The notes under the pieces: generated by a model
Databases searched by the model: none
The model's input: the letters and a program-made list of their open reading frames with translations, nothing else
What the model was told of the DNA's origin: nothing
Shown: positions 9,130 to 17,574 of the stretch, one piece after another
Layout: every line of letters begins with the position of its first letter
Position numbering within the stretch: position 1 is the first letter of the stretch
Assembly: GCA_965246935.1 (NCBI GenBank)
Contig: CBDFGC010000014.1
Span: 120,379 to 184,378 of the forward strand
Direction of reading: 5' to 3'
Source: JAZKFT01 sp965246935
Lineage (GTDB): Bacteria; Bacteroidota; Bacteroidia; Chitinophagales; Chitinophagaceae
Length of the DNA: 64,000 nucleotides
Position numbers and translations under genes: made by a program

Positions 9130-9729
9130 TCAGGATACAAGATAACCCGGATCTTCGTTTTCTAACTTGTCCTGTAATATTTTCAGTTCACGTTTCCTGG
9201 CTTTATAAATACGGTGTTCCCACCCACCGGCACAATACGTCAGCGCAAAAAAGAGTATTACACCAACAACTATCCAAACTGATTTGCCACGGTCCCAAAT
9301 TCCGAGTACGGTAAATATTCCAATTGGAAGAATGTTCCACCGCATTAGCCGGGAAAGATGTACCTGATAAGTTGCCATTGAAATAGCATGCGTAAGGTCG
9401 CCACGCATGGAGCGGTCAAACCGCTGGTCTCCATTTATTCTGCGGATTCTGCTCACCAATAAATACAATGCACTAGCAAGCATCCACACAGCTAAGATGA
9501 ACATAAATGCACTCCCGTTTTGCTTATACAAATTCAGTCCAAAAATAAAGCATCCGGTACCGATATACACAATGATGGATAGTAACTCACTGATATTGGT
9601 AATATGGTGTGCCTTTTTCTTTTTAGACAAAATACGATTGTGTAGTGCTTTTTCATTGATACCGTAAAGCGGCTCATTATTTTGTGAGTCCCAGATTTTT
9701 TTCATTTCATCAAATTCCATGGTGATCAT
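9130..9729 (-). CDS. Membrane protein overlapping an ECF sigma gene (possible anti-sigma role)
   Basis: 199 residues with a cytoplasmic N-terminal part (about 1-45, beginning MITMEFDEMKKIWDSQNN), two hydrophobic segments around residues 45-90, and two more around 130-170, ending in a charged tail. Its first 20 bases overlap the end of the sigma gene, so the two are translationally coupled. Membrane proteins cotranscribed this way often act as anti-sigma factors, but it has no recognisable zinc-binding or FecR domain, so that role is inference from context only. Confidence 0.6.
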   Translation of the reverse strand: MITMEFDEMKKIWDSQNNEPLYGINEKALHNRILSKKKKAHHITNISELLSIIVYIGTGCFIFGLNLYKQNGSAFMFILAVWMLASALYLLVSRIRRINGDQRFDRSMRGDLTHAISMATYQVHLSRLMRWNILPIGIFTVLGIWDRGKSVWIVVGVILFFALTYCAGGWEHRIYKARKRELKILQDKLENEDPGYLVS

Positions 9730-10219
9730 ATTTTTTTGATTTTGAGATGAGATATTTTTTAATGCGATTGATTTTCACACCAACATTCGATTCAGTGATG
9801 CCCAATATCCCGGCCATTTCTTTATAGCTGTAATCATCTAATAGCAATAAAGCAATAGATCGATCAATTTCATCAAGACTGTAAATTTCTTCATAGAGCC
9901 ATATAAGTCTTTCATCAATATGTATACTACTTTCCTGTAAGATGTGCCGGACATTGTCAAGCGTTTCTGCCTGGTGTTTTTTTCGTTCTTTTCTTCCCCA
10001 TTTAATGGCAGTATTGAGCGATATACGATATAGCCAGGTGGTAACAGCTGAGTGCTGCCTGAATGTTGGGATGGAATGCCATACCTGAATGGTGATTTCC
10101 TGGAAAAGGTCGTCCTGATCCATAGTTGTAAATGCATAAGCCCGTACTACCTTAAAAAGCAGCGCTTTATGCTGATCAAGCCAATCTTTAAAAATATGCT
10201 GCTGTTTCTTTTCGGTCAC
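9710..10219 (-). CDS. ECF RNA polymerase sigma factor
   Basis: Directs RNA polymerase to a specific promoter set. It has 169 residues. Region 2 spans about residues 12-80 (YAFTTMDQDDLFQEITIQVW, then TTWLYRISLNTAIKW) and region 4 about 110-165 (DDYSYKEMAGILGITESNVG). It overlaps the downstream membrane-protein gene by 20 bp, so the pair forms one regulatory unit. No FecR-type partner or SusC is adjacent, so this is not the classical transport-linked arrangement. Confidence 0.9.
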   Translation of the reverse strand: MTEKKQQHIFKDWLDQHKALLFKVVRAYAFTTMDQDDLFQEITIQVWHSIPTFRQHSAVTTWLYRISLNTAIKWGRKERKKHQAETLDNVRHILQESSIHIDERLIWLYEEIYSLDEIDRSIALLLLDDYSYKEMAGILGITESNVGVKINRIKKYLISKSKKYDHHGI

Positions 10220-10673
10220 GGCACTGATTGTTTACACTTATTAGTACCATCAAAGAAATAAATTCTTACAGGAAGAAGAAAGTAATCAAAAATAAAAAAT
10301 GTAAACAGATGCGGTGAAAAGTCCAAAAAAAACGAAGGGCAATATCTGACAGTACGCTTTACAATCAATAAGGTTTAAGGAAATGTAGTTATGAAGAACC
10401 TGTGTAAGTAGCAGATTACTTATCAAATTCTTACTATTTTCTCTATCTGCTGTCATTAGTCTTCAAAGTTACATTCCATTATCGTCGGACTATGAATATT
10501 AGTGGCAACATTTAATTACTGGTAGAAGTAACTTCTATGTTCAGCCAGCTTACAGGTAGATTAATAGGATTCACGATATTGAATGGCTACCACCTGTCAA
10601 AATTTTTACCAGGAAATAGGTTACTGGTGAACTTTCGTTCCTTCTATTTCAGCGTTTACGACCCATTCATTTC
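10220..10673. other. Intergenic region upstream of the sigma operon
   Basis: 454 bp between the start of the minus-strand sigma gene and the end of the minus-strand response regulator. It must carry the sigma promoter. I see no clear TAnnTTTG with a -33 partner, no strong hairpin and no convincing small gene. Confidence 0.5.
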
Positions 10674-11438
10674 TTATCGATCAAACCATTTTTTAAAATG
10701 CGGTGCTCTTTCCCGGCTGATGTCAACCGTCATCTTTAACGGTTGTTTTAATGTAACACTCAGCTTTTGATTTTCGAGTAGCCGCACACTTTGAATAGCT
10801 TTAATACTGATTAATGTTTGCCGGTTGGCACGGTAATATTGCCTGGGGTCAAGTACGTCTTCAATCTCTTCAATAGAATCAAAATCAAGTATGTGTTTAT
10901 CGCCGTTAAATGTGAAAATATAATGTAAAGTGTCTTTTAAAAATAAGGCAATGTCTTCTGTATTTACCGGCAGCCACTGATGCCGCTGGTGTACAATAAA
11001 TTTTTCCTTATACGCTGTTGCAAGAGGTTGTGATAAACGCTGTACCAATTGCTGTATGTCTTTTGGATATGCAGCCTTACTTTTTATAATTTCCCTGCAT
11101 TTATCTACCGCAACTGACAGTTCATCTTCATCAATTGGCTTCAACAAATAGTCAACGCCATTTACTTTAAATGCTTTTACAGCAAATTCATCGTAGGCCG
11201 TTGTAAATACCACCGGACAACTGATATTGAAGTTTTCAAATAATTCGAAGCTAATGCCATCGCTTAGTTGGATATCCATAAACAGTAAGTCGGGTTCCGC
11301 ATTGCTCATCAGCCATCTGCGGGCTGTTTTCAGGCTGGGTAATATTTCAATTACCTGCACATCCTTGCAAACGTGTTGTAATTTATTAACCAGTTCCTCC
11401 GATAATAATGCTTCATCTTCAATAATTACTGCTTTCAT
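10674..11438 (-). CDS. LytTR-family response regulator
   Basis: DNA-binding response regulator of a LytS/LytR-type system. It has 254 residues. The receiver domain occupies about 1-120 with acidic residues E7, D8 and E9, the phospho-acceptor D55 (LLFMDIQLSDG) and the conserved Lys at 100 (VDYLLKPID). The LytTR DNA-binding domain covers about 150-250. Its start overlaps the end of the kinase gene by 4 bp, showing translational coupling and a cognate pair. Confidence 0.93.
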   Translation of the reverse strand: MKAVIIEDEALLSEELVNKLQHVCKDVQVIEILPSLKTARRWLMSNAEPDLLFMDIQLSDGISFELFENFNISCPVVFTTAYDEFAVKAFKVNGVDYLLKPIDEDELSVAVDKCREIIKSKAAYPKDIQQLVQRLSQPLATAYKEKFIVHQRHQWLPVNTEDIALFLKDTLHYIFTFNGDKHILDFDSIEEIEDVLDPRQYYRANRQTLISIKAIQSVRLLENQKLSVTLKQPLKMTVDISRERAPHFKKWFDR

Positions 11439-14400
11439 ACAAAAGGGATTTTTACAATAAAATAATCCGGTGTTTCTTCGGTAATAATAGGTTGCCCGCA
11501 GAGATAACGATAAAGGGTTTTCATATTTTGCAAGCCCTGCTGATTACTTCCTTCCACAAAACTTTTCTTTTGCAGGTTATTCGTTACTATTAAATAGTTC
11601 TCCCGGTTGGTGATGGAAATAAGGAGTGGTGAATCTGAATCAATCATATTGTGCTTAATTGCATTTTCAATCAGGTTCTGAATAGTTACCGGGGCAATCC
11701 TGCGGTTAAGTATCTCGTCATTTAATTCTATTTTTAACTGAAGGCCTGTGCCAAAACGGGTTTGCTGTAATTGCAAATAAATTTGCGCCAGTTTTAGATC
11801 TTCGCTGATCCGTACAAATTCGCTATCCCCGCTTTTTAAAATGTATCGGTATATTTTGGAAAGCTGGTCTAAAAATATTTTCGCTGCCGATTGGTCTTTT
11901 TGTATCAGCCCGCTTAGCGATGATAAAGAATTAAATAAAAAGTGCGGGTTGAGTTGTTGCTTTAAGCTTTCATACATCACTACTGCTTTTTCTTTTTCCA
12001 GGGCTTGTGCTTTTGTCTGTAGCAGTACCATCTTTTTATGTTGGCGAATGCGATACAGGTAAATACGATACAATAAAAATAAAAAAAGGATACTCATCAA
12101 TGCAATGAACCACCAGGTTTTATAAAAGACTGTTCCAATTGTAATTGTAATGTTTGTTTCCGGAACATTTGGATGTTGGAGATTGGTGGTTGCTTTGATG
12201 TGTAGCACATATTGTCCGCCGGGAACGTTTGTATAGTTTCGCTTTCTTTCTTTGGTAAAAATCCATGCTTTATCAAATGGCTCCAACCAGTAGGCATACA
12301 TAGTTTGTTCTGCCTGTATATAATTGGGCGACACGATGGTAAAAGAAAAAAAGTTTTGGTTCCAGTGCAGGTTTATTTTCTCTACCGCTTCAGGATTGCT
12401 GTTTAACAAAAAATCTTTATTGTACACCTGAAAGGAACTGAGGTAAGTGGAAAACGATGTGTTTATTATATGATAATGAGCCGGATTAAAGTATAAAAAT
12501 CCTTTATATGTAGGGAACATCATTTGACCGTTACTTGTCCGGAAGGCCGACTGATCGTTAAATTCTATAGAGGCCAGTCCATCTTCCATTCCAAATGTTT
12601 TAAAACGGGTACGTAAACTATCCATCATACATAGCCCTTTGCTGGTACCCATCCATAGCTGATTTGCATTGTCTGCTATTAAGCAGGATATTTTGTTTGA
12701 TAACAGGCCTTCGCTTTTATAAAAGTGTTTGAAATTGTTCTTTCGTTCATCAAATGCGTTTAATCCTGAATAAGTACTGATCCAAACCGTTCCCACTTTA
12801 TCTTCTGTAATAGAAGAAATTAAATCATTGGAAATCGTATTACTGTCCTTATCTGTTATTGACCAGTGTTTTACCAGGCCATTCTTTTTATCATACAACA
12901 GTACGCCCTTCCCGTCCAGGCCAAACCAGATTCGGTTCCGGCTGTCAATAAAGATAGTGCGTGTTCGAAACCGGCAAAATGGTTGCAGCAATTGATTGGT
13001 TTGCAGATTGTCAAAATGATTCGTTGCAGGATTATAATTGTAAATACCATCCCGGCTGGCAATCCATATCGTCTGATTTTTATCTTCTGTCAAATGCCAG
13101 AAAAAGGAAAGCGGCATGCCATCCTTTTCACCAATAAAATCCATTTGACCTGTTTGCGGATGAAACCGGTTTAACCCATCTGCAGTTCCAATCCAGATTG
13201 TTCCATCGCTGGCACATAAAACAGAACGAACCGAATTAGAATGCAATACTTTTTTACTACCCTCTTTGTTTTGAAAATTAATATAGCTATCTGTTGTAGG
13301 ATTATAAACCGATACTCCTGTTGCTGTGGCCAGCCACCATTGACCCTGTTTGTCCTCTGAAAATGCCCGACACCAGTTGTCCGGTAGGGTAGGAGATTGA
13401 TAGGAGCCGGGTAACAGACTATGAAAGAAATCCCGCTCGGGATTAAAGTAATTCAGGCCATAGCCTTCTGTTCCAATCCATATTGTTTCATCAGTATCCT
13501 GAAAGATAGAGGTAACCAGATTGGTAGAAAGACTTTGTGTCTGAAGCGGATCACTTCTTAAGGATGAAAACGTATTTTCTGTTTCGTTATATAAACAAAG
13601 CCCGGTGCGATTGGTGGCTACCCAAACTCTTTCGCTTGCATCCACAAACAAATCATTAATCTGGTTGTCAGGAGAGGGTTGGGTTACACCGTTTAGTGAC
13701 GGGTAAGAGACGACTTCCTTATTTGTATTTATACGAAAAATCATTGCTCCGTTACTGCACCATAGCCGCCCCTTTTTATCACCGGCAATCTGCGTAAGGT
13801 TATTGATGGATGTTGGGTGCGTAAGTAAAAGGGTTGCTTTCCGTTTTGCACCATTATACACTACTATGCCTGTATCAGTGGCCAGATACAACACTTTATT
13901 TCCGGTTGAACAAATATCCCTGATTGATCTGTTTAGTAGAAAAAGAGAAGCAGTATCAGTTGACGGTATCTGTATCTTTTTTGTTTGTGTATTAAAAACT
14001 TCCAATCCGTTTTTAGTAACCAGGTAAAGGAACTCATCTCCTGCTGTAAACATCTTTGTGACAGGCAAACCGGATATGCCCTGCTGCAAAAGAAAATGCC
14101 CGGTAGCATATTCATACTGATAAATACCCGATGGTTGCGCAAGCCACATAGTGCCATTACTATCCCTACATAATGAAGTGATATTGATGTCTTTGAACGC
14201 ATACGGATTTTGAGTATTGGCCTCCATTACTTTGGATGTGTAGCCGTTGTAGATAGTCAAACCATTTACAGAACCAAACCACATAAACCCATACTTGTCC
14301 TGAGCAATACCACGGATGACACCGTCGCCTAAACCATCCGTAGTAGTGTAATGGCGGAAATGATAAGATACAGGTTGGCCTATTGCATAAAATGCAATTA

Positions 14401-14440
14401 AGAGGCACAGTACTGATGGGATTTTTCGTTTTACCTGCAT
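11435..14440 (-). CDS. Two-component sensor kinase with ligand_reg propeller and LytS-type kinase domain
   Basis: 1001 residues. A signal peptide ends at AIGQ near residue 22. The periplasmic part has about a dozen repeats of the two-component-regulator propeller type (patterns such as IWIGTADGLNRF, MWFGSVNGL, LWMGTSKGL) and a Y_Y_Y-type beta domain at about 690-770. One membrane segment (about 780-800) and a short coiled coil follow. The His_kinase domain has LNPHFLFNSL with phospho-acceptor H833, and a HATPase-like end with NLIENAIKHN. The paired LytTR regulator follows with a 4-bp overlap. The likely signal is an extracellular ligand; its identity is unknown. Confidence 0.92.
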   Translation of the reverse strand: MQVKRKIPSVLCLLIAFYAIGQPVSYHFRHYTTTDGLGDGVIRGIAQDKYGFMWFGSVNGLTIYNGYTSKVMEANTQNPYAFKDINITSLCRDSNGTMWLAQPSGIYQYEYATGHFLLQQGISGLPVTKMFTAGDEFLYLVTKNGLEVFNTQTKKIQIPSTDTASLFLLNRSIRDICSTGNKVLYLATDTGIVVYNGAKRKATLLLTHPTSINNLTQIAGDKKGRLWCSNGAMIFRINTNKEVVSYPSLNGVTQPSPDNQINDLFVDASERVWVATNRTGLCLYNETENTFSSLRSDPLQTQSLSTNLVTSIFQDTDETIWIGTEGYGLNYFNPERDFFHSLLPGSYQSPTLPDNWCRAFSEDKQGQWWLATATGVSVYNPTTDSYINFQNKEGSKKVLHSNSVRSVLCASDGTIWIGTADGLNRFHPQTGQMDFIGEKDGMPLSFFWHLTEDKNQTIWIASRDGIYNYNPATNHFDNLQTNQLLQPFCRFRTRTIFIDSRNRIWFGLDGKGVLLYDKKNGLVKHWSITDKDSNTISNDLISSITEDKVGTVWISTYSGLNAFDERKNNFKHFYKSEGLLSNKISCLIADNANQLWMGTSKGLCMMDSLRTRFKTFGMEDGLASIEFNDQSAFRTSNGQMMFPTYKGFLYFNPAHYHIINTSFSTYLSSFQVYNKDFLLNSNPEAVEKINLHWNQNFFSFTIVSPNYIQAEQTMYAYWLEPFDKAWIFTKERKRNYTNVPGGQYVLHIKATTNLQHPNVPETNITITIGTVFYKTWWFIALMSILFLFLLYRIYLYRIRQHKKMVLLQTKAQALEKEKAVVMYESLKQQLNPHFLFNSLSSLSGLIQKDQSAAKIFLDQLSKIYRYILKSGDSEFVRISEDLKLAQIYLQLQQTRFGTGLQLKIELNDEILNRRIAPVTIQNLIENAIKHNMIDSDSPLLISITNRENYLIVTNNLQKKSFVEGSNQQGLQNMKTLYRYLCGQPIITEETPDYFIVKIPFV

Positions 14441-14545
14441 ACTTTGCCAAAATACAACCCTGGCCTCTATTTTAAAATAATTAAAGCGGAAGTGCGTTAA
14501 AATCTGGCTAAAGCCTTCAAAATTACCGCCCGGGTGTTTTGATGA

Positions 14546-14986
14546 TTAAAAGCAATTCTGCAAGTTTTCAACAAATTCCGGGTAAGCAGTTTTAATCATA
14601 TTGTCAGCTAAAGCTCCGAAACATTTTTCCCAGGCAAGGGCCATATCGCTGCTCCAATCAGGGCCTAAGCCCTGTTGCAAGGTCCAAAGCAGGGCAGCGC
14701 CAACAGCTTTATAGTGATGTAGCTTTACACCATAGCCAACATGACGTACGGCTAACGCAGCAATCTCCTCAGCCAGTTCATTGAGCCGGTCCAGCCGCCC
14801 AACAATCACGTTCAACATACCAATCAGTTTTTTTGATTGCTCTTCTTTTGAATTCTTAAACATGCTTTTTACCTGCGGGAAGTCAAAAAACAATTTGGTG
14901 TAAAATACATCTCCTATAATTAAAGGATCAATAGAACGAAGCATTTTCCAGGAATTTTTGATGAGCTGTACCTCTACACTGTTCAT
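14546..14986 (-). CDS. Single-domain bacterial globin
   Basis: Haem protein of the flavohaemoglobin/Vitreoscilla-type globin family, without a reductase domain. It has 146 residues, the normal globin length. The N-terminal helix A to B pattern (IKNSWKMLRS) and a CD corner with FP (FFDFPQVKSMF) are present. Distal E7 is probably Gln50 and the proximal F8 histidine is probably H91 in KLHHYKAVGAALLWTL. The C-terminal helix H reads AWEKCFGALADNMI. It could bind oxygen or detoxify nitric oxide. It has its own upstream region and no obvious operon partner. Confidence 0.9.
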   Translation of the reverse strand: MNSVEVQLIKNSWKMLRSIDPLIIGDVFYTKLFFDFPQVKSMFKNSKEEQSKKLIGMLNVIVGRLDRLNELAEEIAALAVRHVGYGVKLHHYKAVGAALLWTLQQGLGPDWSSDMALAWEKCFGALADNMIKTAYPEFVENLQNCF

Positions 14987-15323
14987 GGTTATGAATTTTA
15001 ATATGAAATAGAAGCAGCGTCTTTAACACATTTTATTACACTTCCATTCTTAAAGTTTTACTAAGGCAATAGTGCAAAGCTGAATAGGCTAATAGCGTAC
15101 TGAAAATAAAAGAAGTCAAGGCAATGAATCTTACTGCCCAGGTGCAGGAATGCAGGCTTAAACCGTTTTATTACCTGTAAAAGTATTTCCAGGCGTTTAT
15201 ATAATCCCTGCTTTCGGCTTCCTTACGCTTCGGTTGCCGTTTTATCCGGTTCGGTTACAAATTTTTTTTATACAATTTAGTGCATACCAGTTTTGCCTCT
15301 CAAAAATTAATAAAGAAGTTTGT
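14987..15323. other. Divergent intergenic region between the globin and lipoprotein genes
   Basis: 337 bp that must contain the start regions of two diverging genes. It is AT-rich near both starts. I did not find a complete Bacteroidota promoter or a conserved RNA element. Confidence 0.4.
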
Positions 15324-15767
15324 ATGAAAAAATTAAAACCTGTTTTTTGCCTGGCTATTATTACCATTAGCATAATAGCCTGCAACAAAACAAATAAAGA
15401 TCAATTGCCAACACCGGCCACACATAGTTACGGCGGTAAATGGGTGAATAAATTTGATGGCCTGGCCGGTCCGCTTGATTACTTTTCAATCGTTTTTAAC
15501 CTTGATGCCACTGCCACCGGCACAGCAGATGTTCATCACAATAGCCCGGTTTATACCTATCCTCCGGCTCCCTTAAGTTGGAATAAGCTGAAAGGGGATT
15601 CCGTACAGATTGATTTTGCTTTTAGTGCTTACCCCAATGAATACTGGGAATTCAGGGGATTGAGCAATGCTGCAAATACAAGATTTACCGCTGATTATTT
15701 TTCGATACCGAATAATAACCCTGCCGGTAAGCACAAATACGGGACAATGGTATTCCTTCATCAATAG
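15324..15767 (+). CDS. Small lipoprotein of unknown function
   Basis: 147 residues. The start at 15324 was chosen over the longer frame (15234) because it gives a lipoprotein signal with lipobox IIAC and a Cys at about residue 20. The mature part begins with a short polar linker and then a beta-rich stretch (YGGKWVNKFDGLAGPLDYFS) that suggests a small lipocalin-like or immunoglobulin-like fold. No family is recognised with confidence. It lies 93 bp upstream of the acid phosphatase, on the same strand. Confidence 0.7.
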   Translation: MKKLKPVFCLAIITISIIACNKTNKDQLPTPATHSYGGKWVNKFDGLAGPLDYFSIVFNLDATATGTADVHHNSPVYTYPPAPLSWNKLKGDSVQIDFAFSAYPNEYWEFRGLSNAANTRFTADYFSIPNNNPAGKHKYGTMVFLHQ

Positions 15768-15860
15768 CCGTTTAAAATTACAGTGGTTAACTAAAATATA
15801 CCATTGGCCAAATAACTATTTCAACATTTGCTTCAACGCTAATTTAAAAATTTTAAAAAT

Positions 15861-16709
15861 ATGAAAAGACAATTCACTAATTTCCTAAGCTTACTACTAT
15901 TTGGATTTTATGCAAATGCACAGGTTGCTAAAGGCGTGGCTACAACATTTGCTGTACCCACATCTGTTACACATAACAGTACCTCACGCAGTATTACATC
16001 TTTAGATTATAGCCTGAATGCCGTGCTATGGCAACAGCATAGCGGAGAATACAGGGCACTTTGCTATCAGGCATTTGCCCTTGCTAAAATGCGGCTACTG
16101 GAAAAAATAACCGCCCATATAAAAGACAAAGCCCCGCTGGCAATTGTTACCGATATTGACGAAACAGTACTGGATAACAGTCCGCAGCAGGCCAGTGATA
16201 TTTTGCACCATGTTACTTATACAGAAAAAAGCTGGAAAGACTGGACCAGTAGGGCAGAAGCAGGGGCATTACCTGGTGCGGTTGCTTTTTTTCAATGGGC
16301 CGATAAAATGGGCATACAGTGTTTTTATGTAAGCAACCGCCGGCCGGAAGAAAAAGAAGCAACCATCAAAAACCTCATCATTGCAGGCTTTCCGCAGGCA
16401 GATACGATGCACGTGCAAATGAAAGATACCACTTCTGACAAAGAGCCAAGGAGAGAAAAGATACGGGTAAAATATACGATTGCTTTATTACTGGGAGATA
16501 ACCTGAATGATTTTGACAAGATGTTTTATAAGCAACCCTCATATACCCGTTGCAACCTGGTACGGGATAACAGCGATCTGTTTGGCGATGTGTTCATCAT
16601 ATTGCCAAATGCCATCTACGGAGATTGGGAAAGTGCTATCTGGAGTGGTAAAAAGCTTACCCCGGCAGAAGCTGATAAAATAAAACATGAAGCATTAAAG
16701 ACGTATTGA
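15861..16709 (+). CDS. HAD-superfamily acid phosphatase, e(P4)/class B-C type
   Basis: Secreted phosphatase related to the lipoprotein e(P4) 5'-nucleotidase family, which dephosphorylates nucleotides such as NMN outside the cytoplasm. It has 282 residues. The signal peptide ends at YANA near residue 20; there is no lipobox, so it is periplasmic or secreted rather than a lipoprotein. HAD motif I is VTDIDETVLDNSP with D98 and D100. Motif II lies in FYVSNRRPEEKEAT and motif IV in LLGDNLNDFDKMF. Length fits the family. Confidence 0.92.
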   Translation: MKRQFTNFLSLLLFGFYANAQVAKGVATTFAVPTSVTHNSTSRSITSLDYSLNAVLWQQHSGEYRALCYQAFALAKMRLLEKITAHIKDKAPLAIVTDIDETVLDNSPQQASDILHHVTYTEKSWKDWTSRAEAGALPGAVAFFQWADKMGIQCFYVSNRRPEEKEATIKNLIIAGFPQADTMHVQMKDTTSDKEPRREKIRVKYTIALLLGDNLNDFDKMFYKQPSYTRCNLVRDNSDLFGDVFIILPNAIYGDWESAIWSGKKLTPAEADKIKHEALKTY

Positions 16710-16968
16710 ATCTACTTCCTCAGGATTTGTAATACTTAACCGATTGCAGGGGCGGAAAGGGACATGGAAAATTACCACGGTTTGGAATTGACAAATGATT
16801 ATCTGCTATGATCATTGTGTTGAAATGAAAGAATGGATGATAGGGAAACCAAAATGTGCTAACCGAACCTGTAAGTTTGTGTAAACAACCACTAGGTAAA
16901 CATTGAATAGACGAGTTGTAGGTTTTATATTTTATTACGAAAGTATTTTTCATTTCAAAAAACAACTC

Positions 16969-17253
16969 ATGATATTATTTAAGATTTGTTGGTGCATAGA
17001 TGCTATAGCCACTTTGGTTTTTGTGTATTTCTTTTTTATAGTGTTAGCCGACGGTACGATTGGCGAAAAAAATATGGGCTTATGGCTTTTGATTCTATCC
17101 GTTGTAGCAAGCATCATGATTGGCAGCATTTGGTTACGGTTGCACGGGCATCCTGCCATAGCTTTGACGATATTGCTTGTATTAGCCATACCCGCTGTTA
17201 TTTTTGCACTTTATTTTGGGATCGCTATTGCTTCCAATGCAAGATGGAATTAA
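16969..17253 (+). CDS. Small integral membrane protein
   Basis: 94 residues from the ATG at 16969 (the frame opens earlier at 16903, but the leading segment is not membrane-like). Three strongly hydrophobic segments are visible: about 5-27, 36-54 and 62-85. No family is recognised. A perfect hairpin terminator follows about 100 bp downstream. Confidence 0.6.
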   Translation: MILFKICWCIDAIATLVFVYFFFIVLADGTIGEKNMGLWLLILSVVASIMIGSIWLRLHGHPAIALTILLVLAIPAVIFALYFGIAIASNARWN

Positions 17254-17356
17254 AAAAATGTATTTTACTTCAAAGCAATAGTATGGCACTTTGGCTATCG
17301 CCTGATCACCAAAATAAAAACTGAACTGAGGACACATATTAAATAAATAACTTTCA

Positions 17357-17386
17357 AAAGCAGCCTCTGAGGGCTGCTTTCTTTTT
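17357..17386 (+). terminator. Rho-independent terminator
   Basis: Perfect 9-bp stem AAAGCAGCC / GGCTGCTTT with the 6-nt loop TCTGAG, followed by a T-rich run CTTTTT. It probably ends the transcript of the small membrane protein gene. Confidence 0.85.
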
Positions 17387-17574
17387 ATGCACTGTGCATT
17401 TGCTTTCTGCATCTGCATAAAACCTATCGTTTATGGCGACCGCCTTTTCAGTTCCACATTCCTTTCATCCGCTTCAGCCACTGCAACCTGCACTACAGGT
17501 ACATAAAGTTTTTATTGCCTGCTGTGCAATGCAGTTTTGAGTTACCAATTAATCATCAACTCAAAAATTACCTC

